Shown here: positions 12,587-26,350 of the stretch, piece after piece | Layout of the letters: the number at the start of each line of letters is the position of its first letter | Position numbering within the stretch: the stretch's first letter is position 1 | DNA from: Druceiella hillmani | Taxonomy: Eukaryota; Arthropoda; Insecta; Lepidoptera; Hepialidae | Assembly: GCA_039881145.1 (NCBI GenBank) | Contig: JAYKKI010000015.1 | Location: forward strand, 30,049,001 to 30,113,000 | Direction: 5' to 3' | Length of the DNA: 64,000 bases | Notes under the pieces: model-generated | Database searches by the model: none | Told to the model about the DNA's origin: nothing | What the model saw: the letters and a program-made list of their open reading frames with translations, nothing else | Position numbers and translations under genes: made by a program

Positions 12587-15500
12587 GTATAATAGCTTCA
12601 CAATTTTATAAGATCTTTAAGATTAAGTTTTTATTATGTTATTTGTCAAATTTTTCTACAAACCTTTTTTATATGAAACTATTACCATTATTTATAATAT
12701 AGAGTTACAATCCACACTATGATTATTGACAACAAACACATGCTTATAAAATTAGTTATATTTGAAAGCATTTCTTTCAATGTTTCGTTGAAGATTCAAT
12801 ATTAATATAAATTAAGCTGTGAAAATTGGATATGATCAGTAAATTTACAACCTGTCAAGTGCCTATTTCAGTTACTCTCTCTTTTGATTACCACAATAAT
12901 CTATCTTTTTTTTTGTTAAAATTTTATTATTAATAGTTTTTATCAATTTTCACATTTTTTACTAAAAACGTGATTAGTTATTCATCAATCACTTTTTTAT
13001 CTCATACCTGATTGAAGATTTAAGAGAGAGTGAGACGAGCTAAAACTTTTGTACTAAACTTATAAAACTAAATGTCTCGGATATCAGGGAAGATGTAAGA
13101 CAAATTTATACAAAATGTTGTAAATCTATTATAAGGGTAATGTAACACTAAACTAGACTCTCTTTTATACACAACTAGCAAATATTATTCCGATTAACAC
13201 AACAAACTAGTATTAAAACTATTCTTTTTCTATACTTCCATCACTTGTAGATAAATTAGATTTAATAATAACATTGTTTATAATCATGTTGTTGAATTTC
13301 AATTTACATAAAATATAATTTGAGTTAAAATAATTTTATACTCTTAAGTATAAAATAAAACAGAATATAATTATAGAGTCATAAAGATTGTCTTTTATTT
13401 TATAAATGTAATTCATTTGTATAGTACCTTCAAGATGTTAATGTTTAAGAAAAGACACATTTGTACAATTCTTAAATAATTTTGAATATTGTAAGATAAA
13501 TGTTGACTAACCTCTATTAAGTGATAATCTCTTCTGTGATTTACTTTTTGCTTTTGCAAATTATGAAATTATTGATTAATTTAAACTACAAATGTAAGGT
13601 TTATTTTCTTATAAATATTTAATTTTCCAACTCTCATAATATTTCCGTCCCAGAAATTTGTCAACAATAAAGAATATTAATCAACTTGCTTTTTACACTT
13701 TAAAATATTTATATAAATCACAAATTATTTATATCAATACTTATATAAACATTATTATTATGTTAATATTTACCATTAACACTGTAGCTGAAATGTCACA
13801 ATAGTTTAAATAATTTAAAACATTTTAAATAGTATGGCTTTTATGAATTTTGTTGAAATTATTTAAAGAATAAACTATCCATAAGACAAATAAATTGTAC
13901 AAATAAACTTAATTGTGAAATACGAGAATTCTGCATGCGTTACAAAACCATAACAATAACAATTAAAAGTAACAGACATTTCGAGATTTAATTTTTTTAT
14001 TTAAGCTGTTTAATTACAGACACTTGTGTCACTGTTAAGAACATATTTATATTATCTCTGTTATATTTGTATCTATGTTATTGTAATACTTGAAAGACTA
14101 AGAAAAATGTAAAACGGACTACATGAAGAATTTAGTTTGGATAGGCGACCAGACCGAGCTAATTTTAAACGAAACGCAGGCAGAATGAGGCTGTCAGATT
14201 AAAGAATGGTGAGATGCTCGACTCATACCTACCAGCACGGACTGTCACTTTGCCGCTAGTCTGTGATGTGCAATTTGTCCTAAAAATCCTGCATTGTCCG
14301 AATCGGCACACTATTCTATAGTATTTGTCTTGTTTTCTTTTCTATACCTTTATTTTAGTCTAGAATGTCTTGCGGCAGTTAACAGCGCTCACGCAACAAT
14401 CATTGTGGGAATGAAGAAGGTTTTTTGTGGTAATGAAAAAACAATTGACTTGTGGTATTTGTGAAGCTTTTTATTTTTAATTGTAGATAATGTACATTGT
14501 AAATGATGAAGGGTTTGTGAGAGTCGTTTTCAATTAACACCTTAAATGACAGGAAAGCTAAACTAATCACTGCGTGCATTATTTTGGAATCATACCAGAC
14601 AAATAAATCATTTATTATTAAAAAGTAGAAAAAATAACCAATTTTATAAATTTATTCAGCAATCTTACATTTTTAAATATTAGTCAAAAAGTAAATCATT
14701 TAACTAAAGGTAATTATGAGTGTGAAAGAATTTGTCTAGATAATGAAGTACCTTAAAAATTTTAGTTTTTTTGTGTTTAAATACACGCAATCATGATATA
14801 TTTTCTATCATACAAGAAAAAACATTTTTTTCTCATTTAATAGATCGCGGTAAATATTTCATATATAATATAATAAATGTATATTATTCAAAATTACAAA
14901 TTGCTTCAAATGCAGGCTACCATTATCTAAATATGTTTAGATTACTCTGTAGTTAAAATAATTGATCACTATAGATATAATGGATTAGCTCCAACTAGAT
15001 GAATAATGTAAATGATATGTATATGTGTCGTATGCCATATTTCTTAAGTTATCCAAACTTGTAAAACATACATAGTAGGCATATAAAAGCTTAAGTAGTT
15101 TGCCCAAACCACAACGTTTAGCCACATCTGCACAATTCCCAAAAGACAATTAGCAATTTGTTGTACCCTTTTACAACTGTACATCAATAACACGTAACAT
15201 TGAATTTGTAACTACCAGTAGGAATTTAAGCAGTGTATTGACTATACATATATACAAATACAATGAATAGATGAGACATTAGGTGATCTACATTGCAGCT
15301 TATGACTGCTATATAAACTAGCATGGAAAATGGCTTTGTGCATGGCGGATGAAAGACATAATTTTTTTCTTTAGATATGCCTCGGCTCGAAGCATGTTTC
15401 AAATTAAGATATGAGAAAAACAGTTCTAATAAAACCTACAATGTTTTCATTACAGTTGAACAATTATAGTTAATTAAAAATATGCTATTTTGTATTGGAA

Positions 15501-16158
15501 TGTTTTCAAATTAATCTGATAAAGGTTGTGTGAGAGCATGTGTTTTTAATAAATGTGTGTAAGCAGGCCCGTGAGATATTATTACTTACACAATGCATGA
15601 AGAATAAAGTACCGTTGCCTTGACAGTTATGTTTCACATGTGTTGCATATCGAGCATTGCATTATTAAATGACATGATTAAGTAAATTGACTGTTTCAAT
15701 ATTTAAATTTTATTAGCAAATTGAAATACACCCGTAGGTACCTACAGACGTCAAGTTTGTACAGATGTGAAATTATGGAATCATATCGATATTTTAAGTC
15801 AACTTTATTTATAGAAAATCTTTTTGCCAGTCAAGTAATAAAAAGTTTTTTTAATCAACTGCTATTAATTTTAAATGAAAATCTAAGAAATAGATATTTT
15901 TAACCCAATAGCAATTCAAATAAACAAAATATAATGAGTGATACAAATATCTGCCCAAACTTAATAGTTTATCTTTTTAACTAAGTCCAGGTTTTAACTA
16001 AGTACACTTTGCTGAAACTTACCTCTAATATTAAGATGTTTTTAATTCATGTATATTATCAATCTCAAAATATCGATGTGACTTCATTCTCTTTGACATA
16101 CGCACACTTTAGACTAATGCTCAAAACTAGAATTTTACAAGTGTACTTTCATATACAG
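12587..16158 (+). other. Rim intron, no recognised element
   Basis: About 3.6 kb of AT-rich sequence. 14140-14310 is somewhat less AT-rich. No coding remnant, microsatellite of note or RNA gene was recognised. Confidence 0.5.
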
Positions 16159-16343
16159 GAACAAGTAGCTGCTAGTCGTGAAAGACAACCATCGCGTGCT
16201 CAACTACAAGTTTGGTTTGAGGGAGAGCTAAAGAAACTGGTCATAGCTTTACTGGCCGCCGATGATTTGCCACCTAGAGATCACACTTTGGGCTATGGAG
16301 ATGAACCAGAAGCGTTTGCAAGAGTCCGATTATTGCCATCTTT
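16159..16343 (+). CDS. Rim: Rim exon h: C2A domain, start
   Basis: Encodes EQVAASRERQPSRAQLQVWF and EGELKKLVIALLAADDLPPR, the first C2 strands; LVIALLAADDLPPR corresponds to the family's LxVxVLxAxDLPPR. It ends AFARVRLLPS, the YxKxYLLP strand of C2A. Acceptor CATATACAG, donor TT|gtaagt, phase 0 in and 2 out. RIM C2A lacks a full set of calcium-binding aspartates, and none beyond the ADD pair is visible here. Confidence 0.88.
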
Positions 16344-17786
16344 GTAAGTATACCAAAGTATTGAAAAGGATTATTTTTACTAACGAAAGAAACAAATTTA
16401 TCACAGTAATAAATTATATAATATATAATTTATAATATATACTAAATTGATACTAAAATTTAATCATAAAAAGTTACATTGAAATGGGACCGTGTACGAA
16501 AAATGGACATCATGAAAAATAATTCACTGCGCTATAAATGATAAAAATGATTACTTGTCTATCAAGGACAGTGCATTGGGATTTTTGTATTTAAAAAATG
16601 AGTGAAAAAGTCTGAAATACGATTTTCAACCAATAATTATTATAGAATCATGAAAAGGTACAAGTGAAGGAAAGAAATATTTAAAACCATATGATTAATA
16701 TAATAGATTTTAATTTTCAAATATGAGTGAAAATTTTTGGCCAAGGGGTTGCTAATGTCAATGATGAACACCTTGCTGAAATCAAGTGCTGAAACAAAGC
16801 CATTACATACATTTAGATATATATTAATTCCATTTGTCTACTTTTCACAGTGTTAACACACTGGTATTTAGAAATCTATACAAAGATATTAATGGAAGTT
16901 TATTCTTGAGTCTCTGTAGATGTTCAAACAGCTTTCACGAAACCACTACACGGTATTTAAGCCTTATAAATAATTGAATACGCTACGGGAACGTCACCCG
17001 ATGAAAATTACACAATGCTAGTGTTTAACATTTACTACCAAATAACACTGATATTTTCAACAGGAATAAAAAATAATTCTTGCTATTAACTGAAACCTGT
17101 ATGAGGAAACCAAATACATAGTTCATCTCAACTTTAGACCTGACAAGAACATAGAATGTGGTTTTTATACAGTAAATATTAGTAAAGTGACCAAAATATT
17201 AAATTACAAATATCTAAATTCATATAATGTGGGCAATGTACATACATGATAGTGACATGTAATCCTTGACAAAGATGCAAAAATATTTCGGAGTAATCAA
17301 GATCTTGCAAAATAAAATATAAATAAGTACAAAAAACACAAGACAATATGTCATCTTCGTTACTTGTATTGCTATGCATTTATTACAAAAATTCTTGTTA
17401 TAATTGTTAACAATCAATAAAAATTAAAGAAGTCTGCGATTTCATTCTGTCCTCATATAAAGTGAAAAAAGTTGAAACGTGATTCACAGCATAAAATTAT
17501 ATAAATTAAGAGAAAGCCAGCACCTTTTTCCCAGAATGACCTAAGAAAATTACTAAGGTCTTCGTCTGTATCTCTATCAAGACAGTGAACAGCTTTTTCA
17601 AAGTCAAAATAAGTACAATCTATTTCATGTAACTCACATAGTTACACGAAAAGGTTAAAAAAAATAATCACATGTACTATGAATCTTATGAGACTATGAA
17701 ATACTTAGACTTAAATCCATGGTAAAATCCATAGGTAAGACTATAGTCAATACAATAATATCTTGGTCCAATATTTTTATAATATA

Positions 17787-19075
17787 CGAGGGGGCGTTTT
17801 TAAGTTCGCGGAATGGAGGATAAGGAGTGAGAATAAAAATACAAAATTATTTTTCTTTTTCAATATACTCACCTGCTACCCTAATACATTTTTCAGTTCT
17901 TTCAATTAGCTTATGTATACCTTCATAAAAAATGTTTCGTCTTTGCCCGAAAAATAAGTTGAAACTGCATCCTTCACTTCTTCATCGCTTGAAAACTTCT
18001 TTCCACGAAGTTCTTTTTTAAGGTTTGGCAACAAATAATAATCACTAGGCGCTAGGTCAGGACTGTAGGGTAGGTGTTCCAAAATATCGAAGCCCACCTC
18101 GTGCAGGGCGGCCAGGGCAACGCGGCTCGTGTGAACGGGTACATTGTCGTGCAAAAGCAGGACCCATTGGTCAATTTTCCTCTTTTATTTTCTTTGATTT
18201 CTTCTTTCAACCTCTCCAGAATTGACACATAGTATTCTCCGGTTATGGAAACACCTTTATCTTTATAATCCGTCAACAGGATCCCTTCTGAACCCCAAAG
18301 ACTGTCACCATGATTTTTCCAGCTGACTGTGACACCTTAAACTTCTTAGGTGGTGGTGTACCTTTTTTGTGCCACTGTATTGATTCTTGTTTGGACTCAA
18401 GTTCATAATGTAGTCTCCAGTTTCGTCTCCAGTAACAATTCGACTCAATAGTTTTCTTCACTACAGAGGTCCAAAGACGCGCGAGAACACTCCACACGGC
18501 GTTGTTTTTAAGGCGGTGTGAGCATTCTCGGCACCCATCTTGCGCTGACCTTTGTCATGCCAAGATGATCATGGAGAATTTTATAAATTATGGTATCCGA
18601 TACTGCAACCATCTGCAAGCTGTTTCTTCGTTAGTCTGGCATCTTCTAATTAATTTTTAATTTTTAAACTTTTTCAATAATTTTCAGAGTAGTCATTTCG
18701 ATCGGCCGACTGGGGCATGGGTCGTCTTCAAATAAATCTCTACCCTATTTAAAGAGATTATGCCACTTGTAAACCATGGTTTTACCCGGACAAGAGTCCC
18801 CATAAACGGATGCCATCTCTTTCAGTATGAACCGAATTTCCTTTTTGTAAGGTACTTTGGTAAGGTACTTTATAACGGTGTGGTACTCGATTTTTTCCAT
18901 AGTTCAGACTTTCTTCCAGATTGAGTTGTTTGTTCGACGATAGTTCAAAGACTAATAATCCGATTATGATAAAACTTGGTATTTATACTAATAATGAGTT
19001 ACTTAACTATCATTCTGTTAATCACCTTTACTAATGGCCTACCTTTCCATTCCGCGAACTTAAAACGCCCCCTTG
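17787..19075 (-). mobile_element. mariner transposon, degenerate, both ends present
   Basis: The element is bounded by inverted repeats: CGAGGGGGCGTTTTTAAGTT at the left and, inverted, CGAACTTAAAACGCCCCCTTG at the right. It is flanked by TA (17785-17786 and 19076-19077), the target duplication of the Tc1/mariner superfamily. Length is 1289 bp, normal for mariner. The minus-strand transposase starts near 18899 (MEKIEYHTVIKYL) and ends near 17906. The second and third catalytic aspartates are visible in HDNVPVHTS and PDLAPSDYYL, exactly 34 residues apart, the mariner D34D signature. The first lies in VTGDET near 18420. Several frameshifts separate these blocks, so no functional protein is made. 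Confidence 0.93.
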
Positions 19076-19339
19076 TAGGAATCCCAAATGGCTACAAAAT
19101 AAAGCAGATGGCAAGAATCAGTCAGAAAGTGAATTCCATGGCATTCTTAAATACCTATGCTATTTATTTATTTACATACAGTTAAGGTAACATTAACACC
19201 TTTGCATTTCAATAACAATAACAGGACAGTTAATCAAATTGGGTAACATTACAATAAATAACAATGACACTCTTCAATAATTATACTCTCACTCTTCACA
19301 AACATGACACACTCTGGGGCAACCACGATCAAGCAATTA

Positions 19340-20125
19340 AGCAATTACATACCATGGTATAGTGGACAATTTTGATATAACTCAGATCTAGATACTGATA
19401 AAGCAAAGAGATGATGACTATACAAGCAGATAGCTATCAGATGCGAAGAGCGAAAGAAAATTAGGGCATAAAATGTTTCCTTGTCACAATCGGAAAAAAA
19501 TTTCATCAAAGATACTTTTCTTCTATGTTGCAACATATAGCAACCCAGCACACCCAAGAGAAAATCGGTAGGAAATAGAAAAGGGAAGTAATCATATTGT
19601 TTCATATACAAGTTTCAAAGGAACGTTTTTTGGACATATTCAATCATTGGTCTGTATTTAGTTTTATGTGGGCTTCAAATAGTAGAACTGGTTTCTAACT
19701 TGCTTTGTAATAAAATCATATTTTGTACATAATTGAGAGAACACATCGTAAGTCCCTACGCAACACACATCCAAGCATTTTGAATATCTTTCTTGCTGCA
19801 TCTGCCAAATGACCACAGCATTTAAAAATCAACTACTTCAAAACGTTGGCATAAGAGTATCCCGCCAATGGTGTATTCAGACAAGTGTGCATTCGACTAT
19901 AGCTTATTACAGAGCATTAGCGTGAATTGAACCACAGACTGCTTCCATCGTTCCAGTCAAGAACAGCATCAATATTACATTGCAGCAAGTTGCTATCTGC
20001 TCTTATTCTAATACCTGAGAAAATCTTCATGTCATCTGCGAATAGAAGGTAATGAGCAGTTTTAACCATATAAACAATATTATTTACCAAGATAGTGAAT
20101 AATAAATATCCGTGATTCAATGTCC
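19340..20125 (-). mobile_element. LINE (Jockey/CR1-like) reverse-transcriptase remnant
   Basis: On the minus strand 19917-20120 encodes YLLFADDMKIFSGIRIRADS, which carries the reverse-transcriptase FADD catalytic motif, followed by DAVLDWNDGSSLWFNSR. Further on, 19345-19660 encodes KRSFETCI and, after frame breaks, MKQYDYFPFLFPTDFLLGVL and LQHRRKVSLMKFF, the typical C-terminal region (KRFL-YxFxP-LxGxLGxxxLxxRR) of Jockey/CR1-type elements. Frames are broken and both ends are missing. It is antisense to Rim. Confidence 0.8.
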
Positions 20126-20452
20126 CTAGCTAACTGCTAACTGTGTAAAATAAGAATCAAAAATAAGACACGAAGAGAAAAAACATAAAAGTTGAAGAAA
20201 GAAGCCAGTTTCGCCAAGGTTATTTAATGACTTAATTGATATTATTAAGAAAAAAATAAGGAGAAACGGTATAAGAGGAACAAATATTTTTAGACGAGCA
20301 ATTTCTCCAGAATAATATAGCTCCGTCTAGTCAATTTTGATAGAAACCTAAGTACTTTCTGTAATAACATTTCTACTAGAAAGTTTCTATTGTTTTATTG
20401 ATTATTTTTATTGCACACTATTTTCTTTACACATATTAAGTTTATATGGCAT

Positions 20453-20957
20453 ACCCATCTGCGCCATATGAAAAATTATCAATATTTCAGCTTTTAGTTA
20501 ATGAATGTACTAAAATATCAAATCGAATGCATGTAGCATTTCTCAATATTTATTAAAATAAAATAACATTTCATAGAGTTTAGGCCGCTTCTCTTTTTTA
20601 AATAAGTGGCGGAAAAAAATTTTTTCGAAATAAGTTACAGTATTTTAAAAGCTCTTTATTATTTATTTGAATTTTATTTTAATTCATTATACAATTGCCA
20701 ACCCATCTAAGCCATATGAAAAAAATATCAATATTTCAGCTTTTAGTTAATAAATGTACTAAAATATAAAATCAAATGCACGTAGCATTTCTCAATGGAA
20801 TATTTATTAAAATAAATTAACATTTTATAGATATTTCATAGAATTTAGGCCGCTTTTTTAAATAAGTGCTGGAAAAAAAATTTTTGGACATAAGTTACAG
20901 TATTTTAAAAGCTCTTTATTATTTATTTGAATTTTATTTTAATTCATTTTATAATTA
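20453..20957. repeat. 248-bp tandem duplication
   Basis: A unit starting ACCCATCT(G/A)(C/A)GCCATATGAAAAA at 20453 is repeated from 20701. Both copies share AATATTTCAGCTTTTAGTTAA, TAGCATTTCTCAAT, TTTAGGCCGC and AGTTACAGTATTTTAAAAGC. The copies differ by scattered substitutions and small indels, so the duplication is old. It is possibly derived from an unidentified mobile element. Confidence 0.75.
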
Positions 20958-21179
20958 CCAAAGCCTGCCAATGTTTATATTTACAGAAGCACGAAACTGT
21001 AACTATCATAGAAATTGATATTACTGGCCAGCATATATAACATATTAAGTGAGATCAAATTTCTTTCCATCTAGTGTTAGCTAGTAAAGCCTTTACTTTT
21101 TCAAAACAAAATATATGGCAAACAAATTTTATAATTGATTTGATCCACTGGTAATATTTAATTCTTTAACAAATTTCAG

Positions 21180-21354
21180 GGAAAGCTGTCCCCCTGTTGA
21201 AACAGACCCAGCATCGGCCTCATGCAGTCCTATATGGAATGCAACACTAAGTTTTGGCGGACTTACTCCTGAACTGCTGTTAGGTCGTGCTTTGGAGCTT
21301 ACTTTATGGGACGCATGCCCTGGTATTGACCCTGTTCTGATAGGAGAGTGTACC
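21180..21354 (+). CDS. Rim: Rim exon i: C2A domain, middle
   Basis: Acceptor AAATTTCAG, donor ACC|gtaagt. Joined to the previous TT it reads LESCPPVETDPASASCSPIW, then NATLSFGGLTPELLLGRALE, LTLWDACPGIDPVLIGECT. SPIWNATLSF matches the PxWNQTFxY strand and LELTLWD the LExTVWD strand of RIM C2A. The connecting loop lacks the usual basic KRRTKT segment, so this C2A is divergent. Confidence 0.88.
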
Positions 21355-21883
21355 GTAAGTGGGATTCTTCATTTTAAAAGTTTGTGCATTATTCTGATCG
21401 TAAAGAAATAGTGATTCTGGCTTCGTGATATATTACTAATATGACCAAATGCAGACACTCTTTGTAAATATTTGTTTCCAAACATAGTTTAAAAATAAAT
21501 GGTGAACACTGAAGCAAACTGTCACTAATGGAACTAACAGACATTTTTTACCTAATTCACTCCACTAGCCATGAGGCCATTGGAAAAAAACATTAAATGG
21601 ATACTGTTATGTACCATATCCATTAAGGCAACAATTCCCCTAAAACCAATTTTTTTAAGTTTTACTTACTATTCATGTACATCTAAAAATATGTTTACCC
21701 TCAAACACAGTTTATATAAACCAATCTGTCAAAAATCTGTGCAACACTTCTTATCATTAAGAAGTCTAACACAGTTGCCGAAATTTTGTGTCGAAGCAAA
21801 AAAATGCCATATCATATCTTTGTCCATAGTAATTTTAAAAAGTGTCTTGGATAAAATGTACATTTTTATTTTTAAAATTACAG

Positions 21884-22040
21884 TTAGATCTAGAGAAAGC
21901 ATTTCTTGACGATCGTGCAGTATGGTGCCGCCTGGAGGATCCTCGTGCTGGCAGATCAACAGGTACATCGCCTCGTGGCTCATTAACAGGAGCACGAGCA
22001 TTGAGGAGGGGTGATTTTGCATCACAGCGCTCTGTATCAG
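21884..22040 (+). CDS. Rim: Rim exon j: end of C2A and linker
   Basis: Encodes LDLEKAFLDDRAVWCRLEDP, corresponding to IELexALLDDexhWYxLxD at the end of RIM C2A, then a Ser/Arg/Gly linker with GTSPRGSLTGARALRRGDFA. Acceptor AAAATTACAG, donor CAG|gtatct, phase 0 in and 1 out. Confidence 0.88.
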
Positions 22041-22549
22041 GTATCTTCATATTCAGATTTGATTTATAGGGACCGTACAAGATGCTCTCAATGCCATATG
22101 GTGATAAATTAATTAACTTCGGTTACACTACTGTAATTTTTTGTATTAAATCCCATAGCGCACATATTGTAATTAAACAATGTTTTTTATAATGCCTAAA
22201 TATGGTGTAGTGTGTTACATAAAAGCATTTCAAAAATTCATGAAAACTGTACTGTGCAACAGCACAACCGCCTAATCAATCAATGTGGAAAAATATGAAA
22301 GATGGATTATTCTACTTGAAATAGCAATAATATAAGTGTAATAAAGTTTCAAAACTGCAACAAAAAATTGTAAATTGATAAACAAATGAAATGAAAAAGA
22401 AATGTTTTTGTTAGTTTTTGACTGACATCTCAAAAACCATAATAGATTAATGAAAATGTTGAAAAAGATTTTTAAAGAGCAGGAAAGCTCAATCAATCGG
22501 TCACGAAAAATTAATTTAAACCGGCCAGAGTGCCAGAAGAGATTATATA

Positions 22550-22554
<5 letters not shown>

Positions 22555-22589
<35 letters not shown>
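22555..22589. repeat. TA microsatellite
   Basis: About 17 TA units upstream of the Tigger-like remnant, in a Rim intron. Confidence 0.9.
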
Positions 22590-22591
<2 letters not shown>

Positions 22592-22859
22592 ACATAAGGT
22601 CAACATTTTGACACCATTCCTCATTTTGACGGTCTAAGATTCCTTTTACATCATTTGAGCGGTGCGGAGGCGAAGCAGGGGAGTTGACAGAGTAACGAAG
22701 CGCTCGTTTGTTTTAGATCGCATCGTTATGTCAGTAATTGTGTACATACATATGAAAGTTATATTATATGTTTATATATTATTGTGTTATTTAAGTCTAT
22801 GACCTGTTAGCGACTAATTTCCTTAATAAAAAAGTGCAAATAGTTAACATACCATAATT

Positions 22860-23430
22860 TAAAGTTAAAATGCCGCCAGTAAAAAGTAAAGTGACCGGAA
22901 AAAATGCAAAAGACAGTCTATGACGCTGGAAGTAAAATCAAAAGTTTTATCAATTAATAGTAGAGACCTTACTACATCGTCGATAACCAATCAATTAAAA
23001 TTGCCACAAACAACGGAACAAACCATTGTAAAGGAAAAAAATAAAATAACCAAGGTATGGAAAACAGCAAGGCTTAATTCCAGACATGGAAAAATTACTT
23101 TTTATATGGATACAAGACCAAACCCAACGACGTGTACCACTTAGTCTTGCCCTCATACAAAATAAAGCACTCAGTTTATTTAAAAAATTAAAGGAAAAGC
23201 AAAAAAAGTGATGACGATCAGGAAACTTTTAAGTTTCGTGGCAAGTCGTGGGCGGTTTATTCGTTTCAACAACAGAAAGAATTGGCGCTCCATGAATGTA
23301 CTGCAGATATTTAAAAAATTCTGTTCTACTTTAGGTGTGAGTACTAATGATTTAATATACTTGCCTGCCGTAGAGTCGGTAGAATGGATACAAAATAAAC
23401 TAGACCAAGAAATATTCTAGTGGCATTATC
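22860..23430 (+). mobile_element. Tigger/pogo-type transposase remnant (helix-turn-helix part)
   Basis: Across frame breaks the + strand encodes MPPVKSKVTGKNAKDSL, MTLEVKSKVLSINSRDLTTS, VKEKNKI, then KLLFIWIQDQTQRRVPLSLA and LIQNKALSLFKKLKEKQ, then FVASRGRFIRFNNRKNWRSM. These match the tandem DNA-binding helices (psq-like plus CENP-B type: LxxWIxDQxxxxIPLSxxxIxxKALxLF, then FxASxGWxxRFKxR) of Tigger/jerky transposases. The DDE catalytic part is not seen; 23430 onward is replaced by LINE sequence. A TA microsatellite lies upstream. Confidence 0.75.
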
Positions 23431-23689
23431 TTTTCCTCGGCTTAGTGACTCTATTTGATCAATGACGAGGCGCTACAACAAATCCAAAACCAGAAACTCT
23501 GAGGAACTGCTTAATAGTTCTTATCTTGGCATCACCGGCAATTTATGTCAGAAACCAGAAAAGAAGCTAACAGGTACCATTTCAAATAGGTATGGTTAAA
23601 ATTTAGCAAAATTTATGTGCGCAACGAAAATAAATCAAATTCTATTCAAATAAAAAATGCCGACTGTTTAAAGAAATTGTAATAAAGTA

Positions 23690-26350
23690 ATATGTATTTA
23701 TTTGCTTGGTTTTGTTCTGTCAACGATTTTACTTATATTTGGATTGATTTTATTTATTATTATATAATGATAGTTTATTATCAAAATGTAAATAGAATTA
23801 GAAATAAGCTGAAAGACCTTTATTTAAATATCCTCAACAGTGACCACAATATTATTTGCTTATATGAAACCAATTTTAATGAGAACATATTTGACGCTGA
23901 GTTCCTAGACTCCCGTTATATAGTTTTTCGAAAGGATCGATATTCAACGAGCATTAATAAGTATGAGGGCGGAGGAGTAGCAATTGCTGTGATAAAAAAC
24001 ATTTTTCAGTGAACTATTTGACTGCTATTTGAGAATGAAGTTGAGGTTATTTGGCTTAGTGTTAGTGTTTCTGAGGATAGAAGTTTTATTATTTGTCTAT
24101 GTAATAGAAGTTTTATTATTTGTCTATGTAATTTACCACCAGACATAGACTTAGAACTGCTGAAATTTATTTATTCTGTCCAAGAATAATTTTAAATGCA
24201 AAATACAATTACGACTTTGTTTGTATCGGTGATTTTAATACCCCCAATATATATTGGACCAAGAATCCCTATTCTACTTATATGTTACCTTCTCCAGCAC
24301 ATGATCTTGAATCTCAGTTCTTATTGACAACAATGTCTTTATGCAACCTTACACAATTCAACAGTATACACAATAAAAATAATAGATATCTAAATCTTAC
24401 TTTATCTACACTTATTGTATAAGTATAAATACTGTATATACTGCTCCATTAAGCCGTGTAGATGAACATCATCCCCCACTACATATAAATATTAAATTTT
24501 CAGACTAATCGCCTAATTTCATTAAACCCAACAATCACAAGAGATTATTAGGTTTAATGAAATTATCACTATTTTTAGGTTAATCACAAATATACCTCAA
24601 ATCTTCCCTTTCATTCCAATTCCTTAAGCGATGTTCATGTTAGTAGGAAATCTATTAAAATAAAAATCAAAGGGCTCGACTACAATAGAGGTGCTGGACC
24701 TGATGGGATTCTGCCCATTATTATAAAAAAATGTAACAATTTGAGTTTTCCAATATTTTATTCAATAAATCTATTAAATCAGGTATATTTCCTAACCAAT
24801 GGAAAATTGCTTACGATATGCCAATCCACAAATCAAGTGACAAAAACCAATGTAAAAACCGTTTGAATCCGTTTTGTACATGACCTTTTATTCCCATTTT
24901 CAAATATTTCTGTCCATAAGTCAACATGATTTTGTTTCAATAAGTAATTTATAGTATATAAAAACTATCTTTGTAATGCTTTTGCCAAGGGAAGGCAGGT
25001 AGACTCCATTTATACAGACTTTTCGAAAACATTTGATAAGGTCAATAATTCGATGCTATGTGCGAAACTTGAAGGTTATGGCATTCATGGAAATTTATTG
25101 AGGTAGATTAGGTCTTACCTAAATAAAAAGAGTCAATTTGTGAGTATCAAAGGTCATCTTTCGGCACCTGTAACAATTACCTCTGGGGTTCCACAAGGCT
25201 CGCATTTGGTACCCCTTCTCTTTGTAATATTCGTTAATAATCTAATACAAGTACTTACGGGTCTCTGTTTACTCTATGCAGATGACCGTAAGATCTACAC
25301 AACTGTCAATGACGTTAAAGACTGTCCAAATTTACAACAAAACCTATTCGCAATAGCTGAGTGGTGTGCCTCTAATAGGATGTTTCTGAATGTCGACAAG
25401 TCCTACACTACTTTAAAAAATCAATTTTTATTTAAATATGTATTGGGCAGCCTGACCCTACAACATAAGACTGTTCTTAGAGATCTCGGAGTTTTCTTTG
25501 ATGAAAAATTTACATTCCGTTCTCATTACAATCACATTATTCATAAATGTACCCAACTTCTAAGATTCATCTGTCGTTCCACTAAAGAATTTAAAAACCA
25601 TAACACTTTTACATATTTATATTGTTCACTAATTAGAAATATCCTCGAATATGAGTCAGTTATTTGGTCTCCATACTACAAATCGCACAGTGATAGAATT
25701 GAAAAATTACAAAAGAGGTTCTTGAATATTCTTTGCTACAGACTTCATCTTGGACGAGAGTTTAGATCCTATGAAATCCAATACAGAAATTTCATTTATT
25801 ATCACCAGCTGCACAGAGAAAAAGCGCTGATCTATTATATTTATATAAAATCATACATTCGCATGTTGATTGTCCCTATCTGCTCTCTCTACTCAACTTC
25901 AACACTCGGCTCAGATTCCGGATACCATTACAAAGATTTGACTACAAGTTTATGAAAATAATACCTTTTTTTATAACCCCATAATACGAATATGCCGATT
26001 GCATAACAATATTGTTTCTCAACATCCATCCTTAGACATTTTTGAACCGAAATTATTAACATTTAAAAAGGAAATACAAAATATAGCATTTATAAATTAA
26101 AACCAGCTACGATAGAATTAATGTTTTGTTCAGTATGTAGAAAATAATATAATTCTATGTTAATACTAACTTTAATTATAATTGATCAATACATTTTGTA
26201 ATATATTTAATAACACAAGTAATCTTTGAAAATGCATACATAAATACTCTAACGATTTTGTGCACACATAGTTAGAGTTTTAGTCTAGTTTTATACTCTT
26301 ATTTTCATGATATATCTGTAACTTGTTTTGTGAGCCTATCAAAAAATAAG
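23690..26350 (+). mobile_element. Non-LTR retrotransposon (CR1/Jockey-like), decayed
   Basis: The endonuclease start is read at 23766-24010 as YYQNVNRIRNKLKDLYLNIL, NIICLYETNFNE and FRKDR...GGGVAIAV, the APE endonuclease motif order. The reverse transcriptase lies at 25140-25955: TSGVPQGSHLVPLLFVIFVN, then LLYADDRKIY (the catalytic YADD) and a long C-terminal extension containing DRIEKLQKRFLNILCYRL. The region between (24010-25140) has frameshifts and deletions, with fragments such as GAGPDGI at about 24690 and YTDFSKTFD at about 25010. The tail ends FEPKLLTFKKEIQNIAFIN before a stop at 26098. No poly(A) or target duplication was fixed, so both ends are approximate. Confidence 0.88.

Larger units (their letters stand above)
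16344..21179 (+). other. Rim intron with mariner, LINE piece and duplicated segment
   Basis: A 4.8-kb intron. Contains a mariner (17787-19075), a LINE reverse-transcriptase remnant on the minus strand (about 19340-20125) and a 248-bp direct duplication (20453-20957), each entered separately. 16344-17780 holds nothing recognised. Confidence 0.6.
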
